Source: Clostridia bacterium
GTDB taxonomy: Bacteria > Bacillota > Clostridia > TANB77 > CAG-508
Length of the DNA stretch: 37,397 nucleotides
Direction of reading: 5' to 3'
NCBI GenBank assembly: GCA_017528375.1
Contig: JAFXOY010000160.1
Location: 1 to 37,397 of the forward strand
Positions 22,150 to 30,622 of this stretch are shown in pieces. The notes below the pieces were generated by a model. That model had not been told where the DNA came from and made no database searches. It saw only the letters and a program-made list of their open reading frames with translations. Each line of letters opens with the position of its first letter. Position 1 is the first letter of the stretch. A program made the translations under genes and the position numbers.

Positions 22150-24099
22150 CTATTTACTTAATTCTTTTATTTTATCTCTTAGTTCAGCAGCTTTCTCAAA
22201 TTCCATTGCTGCCGCATATTTAAGCATTTCATCTGTTAATTTTGCAATTAATTCTTCCATTGTTGTATTTTCATCTAAATTATATTCTTCTTGTGCTTCT
22301 TCTACTATACTAGCCTTAATTGTATCACGAATTGATTTTTTAATTGTTTGTGGAGTAATTCCATGTGCTTCATTATATTCCATTTGAATCTTACGTCTTC
22401 TGTTTGTTTCACTAATAGCTTTTTCCATACTATCTGTAAGTTCATCGGCATACATTATTACTCGTCCATCTGTATTTCTAGCTGCACGCCCTATTGTTTG
22501 AATTAAACTTCTTTCAGAACGTAAAAAGCCTTCTTTATCTGCATCTAATATAGCAACTAATGACACCTCTGGAATATCTAACCCTTCTCTTAATAAGTTA
22601 ATACCTACTAAAACATCAAATTCTCCTAAACGTAAATCACGAATAATTTCCATTCTTTCTAAAGCTTTAATATCTGAGTGCATATATCTTACCTTTATAT
22701 TTATGCTTGTAAGGTACGAGGTTAAATCCTCAGCCATTTTTTTAGTTAAGGTAGTTACTAATACCCTCTCACCTTTTTCGACTGTTAAATGGATTTGTGA
22801 GATTAAATCATCAATTTGATTTGCAACTGGTTTAACTTCAATTTTTGGATCAAGTAATCCTGTTGGACGAATTATTTGTTCTACTACATTATCTTTAGAG
22901 TGCTCTTTTTCATAATCTGCTGGTGTTGCACTAACAAAGATAACTTGATTGATTCTTTGCTCAAATTCTTCAAATTTTAATGGTCTATTGTCAAACGCTG
23001 ATGGTAATCTAAATCCATAGTTTACTAATGATTCTTTTCTGGCTCTGTCTCCATTATACATAGCTCTGACTTGTGGTATTGTTGCATGTGATTCATCTAT
23101 CAATAATAAGAAATCATCAGGCATATAGTCAAATAATGTAAATGGTGGTGAACCTGCAGGTCTTCCACTTATATGTCTTGAATAGTTTTCTATTCCTTGG
23201 CAGAATCCAGTTTCAATCATCATCTCTAAATCAAAGTTCGTTCTCTCCTCTATTCTTTGAGCTTCTATAAGTTTATTTGTATTTTTAAAAAATTCTATTC
23301 TTTCTTGTAATTCCGCTTCTATTGTTTTAACAGCTCTGTCCATCTTTTCTTTGGTTGTAGCATAGTGTGAATTTGGGAATATCATAACATGATTTCTAAT
23401 ACCTATTGTTTTTCCTGTTAATGGATTAATTTCAGAGATCTTCTCTATTTCATCTCCCCAAAACTCCACTCTAACTGCAGTCTCTCCCCTATCTGATGGA
23501 TAAATTTCTACAATATCACCTTTTGCTCTAAAAGAACCACGTTTAAAGTCTAATTCATTACGTGTATATTGCATATTAACCAATTTTTTTAAAACTTCAT
23601 CTCTGTTCTTCTTCATTCCAGGGCGTAGTGATATTATTAAGTTTTCGTAATCTATTGGATCTCCTAAACCATATATACATGATACTGATGCTACTATTAT
23701 TACATCTCTTGTTTCAAATAGTGATGCTGTTGCTGAGTGACGTAACTTGTCTATCTCATCATTAATAGATGCATCTTTCTCTATATATGTATCTGATTGT
23801 GGAATGTAGCTTTCTGGTTGGTAGTAATCGTAGTATGATACAAAATACTCTACGTTGTTCTCTGGGAAGAACTCTTTGAACTCACTATATAACTGTCCAG
23901 CTAAAGTTTTATTATGGGCTAACACTAATGTAGGCTTTTGAACCTTCTCAATTATATTAGCCATAGTAAAAGTTTTTCCTGAACCGGTTACACCAAGTAA
24001 AGTTTGAAACTTTTTACCTTCTTTTATTCCATTTGATAAATATTCAATTGCTTGTGGCTGATCACCTGTTGGTTTGTAATCAGAATGTAATTTAAACAT
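22150..24099 (-). CDS. uvrB: Excinuclease ABC subunit B
   Basis: 649 residues, complete. Helicase-like subunit that receives damage from UvrA and recruits UvrC. Walker [16 protein letters not shown] (about residue 40), beta-hairpin [34 protein letters not shown] (motif II), [16 protein letters not shown] (motif VI) and the C-terminal UVR motif [20 protein letters not shown] that contacts UvrC. Promoter and terminator are its own; no LexA box was found upstream. The order uvrB - HTH-array pair - HTH - uvrA is not the common uvrB-uvrA operon, so the array genes split it. Confidence 0.97.
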   Translation of the reverse strand: MFKLHSDYKPTGDQPQAIEYLSNGIKEGKKFQTLLGVTGSGKTFTMANIIEKVQKPTLVLAHNKTLAGQLYSEFKEFFPENNVEYFVSYYDYYQPESYIPQSDTYIEKDASINDEIDKLRHSATASLFETRDVIIVASVSCIYGLGDPIDYENLIISLRPGMKKNRDEVLKKLVNMQYTRNELDFKRGSFRAKGDIVEIYPSDRGETAVRVEFWGDEIEKISEINPLTGKTIGIRNHVMIFPNSHYATTKEKMDRAVKTIEAELQERIEFFKNTNKLIEAQRIEERTNFDLEMMIETGFCQGIENYSRHISGRPAGSPPFTLFDYMPDDFLLLIDESHATIPQVRAMYNGDRARKESLVNYGFRLPSAFDNRPLKFEEFEQRINQVIFVSATPADYEKEHSKDNVVEQIIRPTGLLDPKIEVKPVANQIDDLISQIHLTVEKGERVLVTTLTKKMAEDLTSYLTSINIKVRYMHSDIKALERMEIIRDLRLGEFDVLVGINLLREGLDIPEVSLVAILDADKEGFLRSERSLIQTIGRAARNTDGRVIMYADELTDSMEKAISETNRRRKIQMEYNEAHGITPQTIKKSIRDTIKASIVEEAQEEYNLDENTTMEELIAKLTDEMLKYAAAMEFEKAAELRDKIKELSK

Positions 24100-24127
24100 A
24101 TTTTATCCCCCTAATAAATATATAAAA

Positions 24128-24156
24128 AGTATAGCATTTTTTACATAAAAATACAA
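24128..24156 (-). promoter_or_regulatory. Promoter of uvrB
   Basis: Minus strand: TTGTAT, 17 bases, TATACT; about 28 bases before the ATG. Confidence 0.65.
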
Positions 24157-24180
24157 GGCACTTCGTCGTACCTTGATTTT
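24154..24180 (-). terminator. Terminator-like hairpin downstream of the 24.2-kb gene
   Basis: CAAGG(T)AC / GT(G)CCTTG around GACGAA, followed by TATTTTTATG on the minus strand. Overlaps the -35 of uvrB. Confidence 0.55.
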
Positions 24181-24200
24181 TTGTATATAAAACATTTCTT

Positions 24201-25196
24201 TTATTCACTAATTATTCTTTCAATATCATCAGCACTTAATATAACGATAAAATGATTTCCATCATATTTTTCTCTTTTTTCAAAATCAACTTTTTTCAAA
24301 AATTCATTATACTCAACCTCAACCATTTTACCTTCACTATTTTCCATCGTTGCATAAAACTTATTTATTTTACTTGTATCATATCTATTAGCTGCAAAAT
24401 AAAATTCGCTAGTTGGATCTTGTGGTAATATTGTATCACAGTCAGTAGCTACTGAAATATATCCGTTAATAACATAATTTTCATCTTTTTTCACTTGATA
24501 TAGTTTAAATACTGCATAGAATAAATCTCTTTGCTGAATCTCATTCATAAATGTTTCATAATTCTTCATTACAGTTGTGATATTTTCTATATTATCCACT
24601 AAAGGCAAGTCTATTCCACAATTTTTTAAATTATCTAGTGTTATACTTAAAGGATGAACCACTCCATTAATTGAAACATATCCGTCCCTAGCTTCACCTT
24701 CAATTATCTGTTTCTTCATTCTATCAAACATTATGAGCGTATCATTTACACCAAGTTCGACAAACCAATTTAATTGACTTGTATCTACTAATTCAAACTC
24801 TCCTACACTTCCCCTATAGAATTCTTTTGTATCAAATTCATTGCATATTATATTTACCAATTTATAAAGACTTATAATTTCGCTATATGTTGTTGGAAAT
24901 GATGTCCACATACAAATATTATCATCTTCAAACCATAATTGTATTCCACTACCATAATTATTATTATCAAATAATATATAGACATTTGCTGTATCGAAAA
25001 TTTGTGATTTCTTTTCATCATACTCTTTGCTTGTATTTATAAATTGAAGTTGCATTCTGTAAAAATCATCTTGTACGCCTATTCTAGGATTTGTTTCACC
25101 TTCAAAAACATTTGTACATGCATTTTGCCATAATTCTTCTATTCGGTATATATCAATTTTGTTTTCAGGTTGTTTTATTTTAATTTCTATTCCCAT
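24201..25196 (-). CDS. Hypothetical protein in immunity-type gene cluster
   Basis: 331 residues from ATG 25196, which has AAGGGGGA at correct spacing; an upstream ATG at 25256 would add 20 residues without a ribosome site and overlap the small gene before it. No family recognised with confidence. The composition is acidic and soluble, with no signal or helix-rich membrane part: MGIEIKIKQPENKIDIYRIE at the start, a middle block WFEDDNICMWTSFPTTYSEI and an end VIILSADDIERI-like strand. The context (SUKH and DUF2185 genes upstream on the same strand, short gaps) suggests a cytoplasmic immunity or partner protein of a contact-dependent toxin system. This is inference from context only. Confidence 0.55.
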   Translation of the reverse strand: MGIEIKIKQPENKIDIYRIEELWQNACTNVFEGETNPRIGVQDDFYRMQLQFINTSKEYDEKKSQIFDTANVYILFDNNNYGSGIQLWFEDDNICMWTSFPTTYSEIISLYKLVNIICNEFDTKEFYRGSVGEFELVDTSQLNWFVELGVNDTLIMFDRMKKQIIEGEARDGYVSINGVVHPLSITLDNLKNCGIDLPLVDNIENITTVMKNYETFMNEIQQRDLFYAVFKLYQVKKDENYVINGYISVATDCDTILPQDPTSEFYFAANRYDTSKINKFYATMENSEGKMVEVEYNEFLKKVDFEKREKYDGNHFIVILSADDIERIISE

Positions 25197-25216
25197 ATTT
25201 TCCCCCTTCCATCTTT

Positions 25217-25369
25217 TTATTTTATTTGTTCGCATTCTTCCCATAATAATTTGCAATAAGCATTATTAAAATAAATATTCTCATAATCTTCTATAAATTC
25301 AGGCTTAATAATAATGGCTTCTTCTTTATCTTTATATGGATGTAATTTTACTTTTTTATTAAAAAGCAT
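25217..25369 (-). CDS. Small 50-residue reading frame, gene remnant or overlapping gene
   Basis: Reads MLFNKKVKLHPYKDKEEAII... to ...LLWEECEQIK. Its ATG overlaps the stop of the preceding gene (TATGCTTTTTAA) and AGAAAGGT is almost adjacent. It may be a translationally coupled small gene, or the 5' stub of a truncated immunity-type gene. No family is recognised. Confidence 0.35.
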   Translation of the reverse strand: MLFNKKVKLHPYKDKEEAIIIKPEFIEDYENIYFNNAYCKLLWEECEQIK

Positions 25370-25745
25370 ACCTTTCTAAAACAGCAATTGCTCCTGTATC
25401 TAAAAAAGCTTGTACAACTCCTATTGTGTTTCGCAAATATTTTAAATTATCGTCTTGCATAATTTCTCCGTTTACAACTGCCCAAATATTTTCTTTTTGT
25501 ATTTTTTCGCATAATTCTGGTTGTTCCTCTTTTAGTAATTTCCCTAGAGTTCCTCCTATTAAATTATCCATATATTCACTATTTTTTTCTCGTGTGAGCA
25601 TGGTCATATTTAGTCCTTCTGGAATGTCATCTACCTTGTGACGTTCTCTTGATATTTCTAATTCGTCTGCTTTTGCTCCGAATATAACATAGAACATTAG
25701 TGGGTGATAATTAATATCTTCATAATATGGTCTTTCGTAGTTCAT
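25359..25745 (-). CDS. Hypothetical protein, possibly truncated DUF4261-like
   Basis: 128 residues: ERPYYEDINYHPLMFYVIFG, then RERHKVDDIPEGLNMTMLTR, a central YMDNLIGGTLGKLLKEEQPE and an end NTIGVVQAFLDTGAIAVLERYAF. The ending in a Gly-Ala-Ile-Ala strand without a following domain suggests that the C-terminal part is missing; I associate this arrangement with DUF4261 proteins but weakly. Soluble, acidic. It is 12 bases after the SUKH gene, with SD GGAGGAAAC before ATG 25745. Probably part of the immunity gene row. Confidence 0.55.
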   Translation of the reverse strand: MNYERPYYEDINYHPLMFYVIFGAKADELEISRERHKVDDIPEGLNMTMLTREKNSEYMDNLIGGTLGKLLKEEQPELCEKIQKENIWAVVNGEIMQDDNLKYLRNTIGVVQAFLDTGAIAVLERYAF

Positions 25746-25757
25746 AAATGTTTCCTC

Positions 25758-26144
25758 CTATCCTTCAAACTGCTTGTCCCAATTTTTAATAAATTCATAT
25801 AATGATGAAGCTTTACAATAACTATCCTCTAACCCAGTAGTACAACAATCTATAGCAAAGTATTCATTAGTTGTAAAATTATAACAAAAATGATTTCCGC
25901 CTAAATCTCCTCCAAATGCAAAACAATTAGGAAAATGATTAGAAATTTGATAATCATTATTATAATCTGCAAGCTCTTCTAATTTTATAAATTGCATATA
26001 TGAGTTCTTGCCTACATTACCTTCACCACCATTGTGCTTGTGCATGAATTCCAAATAATCACTTGGTAGTGGCATATCGTTTATTTCTTTTATGTTATAA
26101 TTTGTACTTTCATTAAATTCAAAATCAGCAAATAATTCTTCCAT
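25758..26144 (-). CDS. SMI1/KNR4 (SUKH) family immunity-type protein
   Basis: 128 residues. The SUKH pattern is clear: MPLPSDYLEFMHKHNGGEGN near residues 28-47, IKLEELADYNNDY, FAFGGDLGGNHFCYNFTTNEYFAID, and a terminal helix LYEFIKNWDKQF. SUKH proteins are common immunity proteins for polymorphic toxins and nuclease toxins; some serve other regulatory roles. Short gaps to the genes on both sides (6 and 12 bases) show one operon. No toxin gene is in the window. Start ATG 26144. Confidence 0.8.
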   Translation of the reverse strand: MEELFADFEFNESTNYNIKEINDMPLPSDYLEFMHKHNGGEGNVGKNSYMQFIKLEELADYNNDYQISNHFPNCFAFGGDLGGNHFCYNFTTNEYFAIDCCTTGLEDSYCKASSLYEFIKNWDKQFEG

Positions 26145-26150
26145 ATATTT

Positions 26151-26942
26151 TTAAACCTTTCTTTTCTCCATGTATATTTCTTTATCGTTCTTATCTATTT
26201 CAAATTCGTTAGAAGATACCCTAATAAATTTCGTTCCTACTGGATTATCAATATAATTCCATATATCTGGATCTAATTGATATACTTCATATAAACTTAC
26301 CAATGCAATATTTTTATAATCATTAATATACTTATCATCTTCATTTCCTGCCATAAATGACCAACCACTATCATTTTCATTCATAGCTTCATCTCTGCAC
26401 ATATATCCAACTTTCCAACCTTCTTCTAATATTTTTCTAGAAAGGTATGACATTTGATTTAAAAGTTTCATTCTATTTTTGGTTGGTTCAAAGTATTTTT
26501 CAGATTCTTGAAATTTAGTTATTTTTTCATCATCTATATCAACATCTGTATTAATTATATCTATACTTGCATCCCAAACTCTTTTGTCATCTGTTTCACT
26601 TTTTAATATTACAGCTAAATTAAACAATTCATTTTCTGTAACTTCTATTGAGTTTTTTACTACTTTAATAACTTTATTTCCTTTATCTCCATAAATATAT
26701 AATTCTAATCCACCATCAGTATAAATTGATAACTTTACTGCCCCTAGATTTTGTTTATCGCTGTAAAATACCATGAAACTAGGTAAATGTTCATTCACAT
26801 ACCAATCAAATTCAGTTCCATTTTTTCCATTCATATAATAAACAGTGCCGTTTTCTTCTAAATCAATTGGTTTTACTTCGGGTAAGTATTTATTTAAGTT
26901 TTGTTTTATTATTTCTTTTATTTCATTTAGAATTCTGTTCAT
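26151..26942 (-). CDS. DUF2185 (Imm33-like) immunity-type protein
   Basis: 263 residues in two parts. The N-terminal 150 residues are an alpha/beta domain (DWYVNEHLPSFMVFYSD, LYIYGDKGNKVIKVVKNSIE) not recognised. The C-terminal part carries KVGYMCRDEAMNENDSGWSF, MAGNEDDKYINDY, DPDIWNYIDNPVGTKFIRV, which fits the DUF2185/Imm33 pattern (YMxRxE...DSGWxF...GxExxxY...PDI...P.GTxFxR). Such domains occur as immunity proteins and in stress loci. First intact gene of the row, with 6 bases to the SUKH gene. Soluble, acidic. Confidence 0.6.
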   Translation of the reverse strand: MNRILNEIKEIIKQNLNKYLPEVKPIDLEENGTVYYMNGKNGTEFDWYVNEHLPSFMVFYSDKQNLGAVKLSIYTDGGLELYIYGDKGNKVIKVVKNSIEVTENELFNLAVILKSETDDKRVWDASIDIINTDVDIDDEKITKFQESEKYFEPTKNRMKLLNQMSYLSRKILEEGWKVGYMCRDEAMNENDSGWSFMAGNEDDKYINDYKNIALVSLYEVYQLDPDIWNYIDNPVGTKFIRVSSNEFEIDKNDKEIYMEKRKV

Positions 26943-26960
26943 AACCTAACACCTCATTTT

Positions 26961-27121
26961 TTATATTCCTAAAATATAAAATCCATTATAATTTATGCTT
27001 TTATTTAGCCAATTCAGCATTATTTCATAATCTTCAGTTTTTTCCTTTAATAATCTTTCTTTAATAGATTCAACTTTTTCTGGCAAATAGTATTTTTTAT
27101 TTGTTCTTTTGTGTAAAACAT
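26961..27121 (-). pseudogene. Small gene frameshifted in an A-run
   Basis: ATG 27121 (behind AGGAGGAAG, a strong ribosome site) reads MFYTKEQIKN and ends early. Adding one A to the six-A run after IK- gives MFYTKEQIKKYYLPEKVESI followed by KERLLKEKTEDYEIMLNWLN and ends at TAA 26961. About 53 residues, mostly helical; family unknown. It lies 18 bases before the DUF2185 gene. Just upstream (27122-27180) a frame ends INKWLDFQQNNLK, probably the tail of a lost SUKH-like gene (compare FIKNWDKQFEG). Confidence 0.5.
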
Positions 27122-27181
27122 ACTCTTCCTCCTACTACTTCAAATTATTCTGTTGAAAGTCTAACCACTTATTTATCAGTT

Positions 27182-28892
27182 TTATTTTTCTACCTTAACA
27201 ACAATATTTGAAAGAGTTCCTTTGAATAATCTTATAGGTGTTCCGTTTCTTAATGCAGCTCCTATTGTTAATGGTACATTATGATAGTTTGTAAAATTAG
27301 TAAAATCATATACTTCTTTTTTTTGTCCATTATTGATAGATAGATACATCTTTTTGTCAATCCTTGATATTCTAACGGTTTGAATATTTTCCTTTTTAGT
27401 ACTATTTCCGTTTCCGCTTCCACCTTTTGCGTCAAACCTAATACTTCCATCTGTATATATTCTATAAACGAATCCTGGATATGAAGGAGCATTTCCCTCA
27501 TCTTTTCCATTTACTAATACTATTTGATTTTCTGAAAGTGGTTCAATTGAATCAATTGCAAATGAAACTTCAAAATCCTTATCAATATTTTCTGCAGTAA
27601 ATAAATTCAAACCTGTATTAATATAATTTTCACCATTAAATATGTATTGTCCAGGATATTCATATACAATTTTAAGCTGTTTAATTTCATCTTCTATATC
27701 AGCACCTTCGTCAAGAAATTTAACTACCATATTTGACAAGGTTCCTTTAAAATATCTAAATGGATTTCCATTTCTATCCATACTTGCACCAAATGTAACT
27801 GGCACGTTAAAGGTTCTTTCAGAATTTGTAGTATAATTGTTTATCTTAGTAAACCTGCCTCCATCTAGACTATAGTATAAAACATCATCTATTCTTATAA
27901 TTCTTATATTTTTTACATTGTCCGGTATACTAAAATCACCCGCAGAATTACTTGCACTATTTGATTCAAATCTAACAGTTTTATTGCTACCGCTTACATA
28001 ATATTTTACAACGCAGCCTGGCCAAGGAGCTCCTGATTCATTCATTGAATTCATTAATGCATTGTGGTGAACATTGCTTTCATCTACATCTTCTATATCA
28101 AATGAAATAAGAAAATTCCTATGTATGTTTTCTTCAGAGAACAAATATATACCTGTATTAATATAATTGTCTCCTGTAAAAGTAACCCCATCTTTATTGA
28201 TAAAACATTCTCCTGGTATATTGCCATCTGGAATTTCTAATATCTCAAAGCCGGTTACATCTATAAAAGCTGTTACCGTTTTTCCTAAGTCTTCTGTATC
28301 TATCAAATCAGCATCGCTTATTTCTTCTCCAGGTGTTGATTCATACTCCCATTTCCAATAAATTGTTTCATCAAATTCCCTATGGGAATCCTTATCTACA
28401 TACCTTGTTATATGTATTGAGGCAATCTTAGGATCACCATCGTTGCCAGTACCATTTCTTATAGTTTCTATTTTCTGAGTTTTCTGGCTATCTGAATAGA
28501 AATTTAAATTTGTTGGACAATTTTCAATATTTATACTTAAATCATATTGTAAATGCACTTGCGTACCTGTAGTATCCACTTTTATAGCAATTTTGCCAAA
28601 GGTTCCAGGTGCAATAGTTCCGGTTTCTACTGTTCCGATTGGTATCTGTTCTAGTTATTGCAAAATTAATATTGTCTACACTTTGCTCACCATTACCTGT
28701 TACTTTAAAGCTCCATTTTGCAACTTCTACAGTCTCATTTTGCTGTATTCTAGAATTATATCTAGCCCATGCAACAACGCTAATAGAAGCTAGAATTAAT
28801 ATTATAATTATTAAAAAAGCAATTAAAAAATTAATACTATTTGATTTTGCTTTTGTTTTTGTTTTTTCTTTACTTTTATCTTTATTTTTCAT
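27182..28892 (-). pseudogene. Camelysin/TasA-like anchored surface protein with LamG-type domains, frameshifted
   Basis: Two frames form one gene. The first (ATG 28892, behind AGGAG, MKNKDKSKEKTKTKAKS) has a membrane helix FLIAFLIIIILILASISVVA and ARYNSRIQQNETVEVAKWSF; the second takes up IPIGTVETGTIAPGTFGKIA, IKVDTTGTQVHLQYDLSINI, which is the conserved middle of camelysin/TasA-type proteins (IAPGTxGxFxIxVD). The switch needs a +1 shift near 28650. The rest holds two homologous concanavalin/LamG-like domains (about 190 residues each, beginning GDNYINTGIYLF and GENYINTGLNLF, each ending FKGTLSN(M/I)VVK). Full length about 570 residues. The second half alone would lack its export helix. Own promoter. 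Confidence 0.65.
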
Positions 28893-28929
28893 TTTTGTCT
28901 CCTGTATCTTCCAATATTTCTTTTTAAAA

Positions 28930-28958
28930 ATTATATCATACAATAATTATCTTAACAA
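28930..28958 (-). promoter_or_regulatory. Promoter of the camelysin-LamG gene
   Basis: Minus strand: TTGTTA, 17 bases, TATAAT, about 32 bases before the ATG. Confidence 0.6.
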
Positions 28959-28966
28959 CTTTTTTT

Positions 28967-29002
28967 ACAAAAAAAAAAGCAGCCCTATTACAGAGCTGCT
29001 TC
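28967..29002 (-). terminator. Terminator of the dockerin gene
   Basis: AAGCAGC / GCTGCTT stem with an 11-base loop and a ten-base T-run after it on the minus strand. Confidence 0.88.
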
Positions 29003-29042
29003 TTGAAAAGCTGTTTCATTTTTTTAATTTTTAACCTTAACT

Positions 29043-30401
29043 TTACCTTACTCTTATCATATCCTGGAACAATACATATAACTCTTTGTATTTTCCGTCC
29101 ACTTTGTTTGTGATAATCTTTGCCCAGCCATCATCATAAACAAATACAATTCCGAGTAAGTCACCAAACTCAAGTTTTCCTACAATATTACTGTCGTCTT
29201 CTAAGAACTTTGCAGTTCTGACGTCACCAGTATCCGTAATGAAATAACATGATCCTAATGTACCAGCTGGCTGGAATAAATAGTCATTTGCCGGCTCAAT
29301 AAGGATGTATTTGCCTGTCTCGGTTGCATTAACTGTTGCTATCTCATACCAGTAATTTCCTACTTCCTTCTTTATAAAGAAGATGTCTCCATTACTAAGA
29401 TGATCAATAGCATTGTCTCCGAGCTCTGGTGTAGCACGAACATTCCACCATTCACCATTGAACTGAACACAGTTCCAAGTCGAATACTTTGTTGTATTCG
29501 GATCAACTGGGAAGAAACCTGTACCTATCGGTGCAGTAACTGTTACAGTTGCTGTGGTTGTGGTTTCAGTAATAGTTGTTGTAGTTGTGCTTGTTAACGA
29601 CATTGTTGTTGACTTTGAAGTCGTTGTAGTTGTAGTAGGCTTCTTTGTCGTTGTTGTAGTTGCATTCGTCGTAGTTGTAGTAGGCTTCTTTGTCGTTGTT
29701 GTGGTCGCAGTCGTCGTGGTTGTTGTAGGCTTCTTTGTCGTTGTTGTAGTTGCAGTCGTTGTGGTTGTTGTAGGCTTCTTTGTCGTTGTTGTGGTTGTCG
29801 TGGTCGTCGTTGTAACAAATTCAACCTTTCCGATCTTCTCGAAATAATTCATAGAATCAGAAGAAACGAGTATGTAAACTTCAGTGTCAATATTATTTAA
29901 GTAAATACCATACCAATTGTTTTCATACTTTCCTGCTATAACAAAAACTTCAGAATTTTCTATATAGTTTTTATTAGGATACAGGTTATCTGCTAAAAGA
30001 TCCTTCGTACTATGAACAAACCATGATGTTCCAGTAAATCTGATTAAATCATTTACCTCGAATTGCTTTGGTGCAGGTTTGTCTACAACAATTATTTCAT
30101 AATCAACGTGCTTTCCAGTGGCCTCAGCAGCATACATGGCGAGAATTGTACTTGCGTCAACTGCATTAATAGATCCGTCATGATTAACATCTGCTGCAAT
30201 TTCAATAATGTCTGCATCTGCTCCTGTGCTAATTTTTGCATAATAGCTTAAAACCATTGATGCATCAACAGCATTTACAGCGCCATCCCGGTTTACATCC
30301 CCAACATGCCATTCTGCGTCTGTTGCAAAGGCACAAAGGGTGTTTATGCATGTAAGTACTACAAGCATAGCTGTTGTTAAGATTGACATGATTTTTTTCA
30401 T
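29043..30401 (-). CDS. Secreted dockerin protein with SH3-like domains and Thr-Lys-Pro linker
   Basis: 452 residues from ATG 30401, 9 bases after GAGGAGG (ATG 30419 overlaps that site). Order: signal peptide (MKKIMSILTTAMLVVLTCIN...AFA); an N-terminal type I dockerin with two Ca-binding repeats (GDVNRDGAVNAVDASMVLSY and ADVNHDGSINAVDASTILAM); an SH3b-like domain (DLIRFTGTSWFVHSTKDL); a linker of KKPTTTTTTATTTTT repeats coded by a 45-bp minisatellite; then two more SH3b-like parts (WNCVQFNGEWWNVRATPEL; GSCYFITDTGDVRTAKFL). Dockerins bind cohesins on scaffoldins of cellulosomes or surface complexes; no cohesin is in the window. The SH3 domains probably bind the cell wall. G+C-richer codon use and Thr linkers resemble Ruminococcus, so transfer is likely. 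Confidence 0.85.
   Translation of the reverse strand: MKKIMSILTTAMLVVLTCINTLCAFATDAEWHVGDVNRDGAVNAVDASMVLSYYAKISTGADADIIEIAADVNHDGSINAVDASTILAMYAAEATGKHVDYEIIVVDKPAPKQFEVNDLIRFTGTSWFVHSTKDLLADNLYPNKNYIENSEVFVIAGKYENNWYGIYLNNIDTEVYILVSSDSMNYFEKIGKVEFVTTTTTTTTTTTKKPTTTTTTATTTTTKKPTTTTTTATTTTTKKPTTTTTNATTTTTKKPTTTTTTSKSTTMSLTSTTTTTITETTTTATVTVTAPIGTGFFPVDPNTTKYSTWNCVQFNGEWWNVRATPELGDNAIDHLSNGDIFFIKKEVGNYWYEIATVNATETGKYILIEPANDYLFQPAGTLGSCYFITDTGDVRTAKFLEDDSNIVGKLEFGDLLGIVFVYDDGWAKIITNKVDGKYKELYVLFQDMIRVR
29638..29817. repeat. 45-bp coding minisatellite (four copies)
   Basis: GGCTTCTTTGTCGTTGTTGT recurs at 29638, 29683, 29728 and 29773, exactly 45 bases apart, coding 15-residue units KKPTTTTTTATTTTT on the minus strand. 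Copy number is likely variable between strains. Confidence 0.9.
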
Positions 30402-30462
30402 AAAAATGTTCCTCCTCATAGATGAATTTTACAGCTTTTCATTATGATAAAAAATCTATTTT

Positions 30463-30491
30463 ATTATACCATTTTTTCCGCTTTATGTCAA
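30463..30491 (-). promoter_or_regulatory. Promoter of the dockerin gene
   Basis: Minus strand: TTGACA, 17 bases, TATAAT: consensus sigma-A promoter, about 60 bases before the start. Confidence 0.85.
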
Positions 30492-30537
30492 TTCAGCTGT
30501 ATTTTGACAGCATCATTAAAATAAAAATAAATTTTAC

Positions 30538-30566
30538 TGGACTTATATAAAAAGTTTTGATATTAT
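30538..30566 (+). promoter_or_regulatory. Promoter of the small membrane protein gene
   Basis: TGGACT, 17 bases, TATTAT, 57 bases before ATG 30623. Moderate match. Confidence 0.45.
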
Positions 30567-30622
30567 ATTGTTATACAAAAAGATAAAACTATTTTATAGT
30601 AAATTTTAGGAGGTTCTTATTT

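Larger units (their letters stand above)
6263..23320. other. Chi-like octamer AGAAGCGG (13 copies)
   Basis: Plus strand copies begin at 6805, 7449, 8298, 10912, 12675, 14106, 14778 and 16029. Minus strand copies (CCGCTTCT) begin at 6263, 8234, 11406, 11703 and 23313. A rough estimate for DNA of about 29% G+C is well under one copy per window. GAAGCGG is the Chi site of Staphylococcus aureus AddAB and AGCGG that of Bacillus subtilis, so this is probably the local Chi. No addAB gene is in the window. Confidence 0.6.

Noticed and set aside
24201-25256. Extended start at ATG 25256 for the 24.2-kb gene
   Set aside because: No ribosome site and a 20-residue basic extension that overlaps the frame 25217-25369; ATG 25196 has AAGGGGGA.
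29638-29817. Regularly spaced repeats resembling a CRISPR array
   Set aside because: Period is a multiple of three, copies are contiguous without unique spacers, and they code in frame for KKPTTTTTTATTTTT.
29554-29847. Val/Gly-rich (+) frame and Gln/Arg-rich (-) frame opposite the dockerin linker
   Set aside because: Both are shadows of the 45-bp Thr repeat in other frames.
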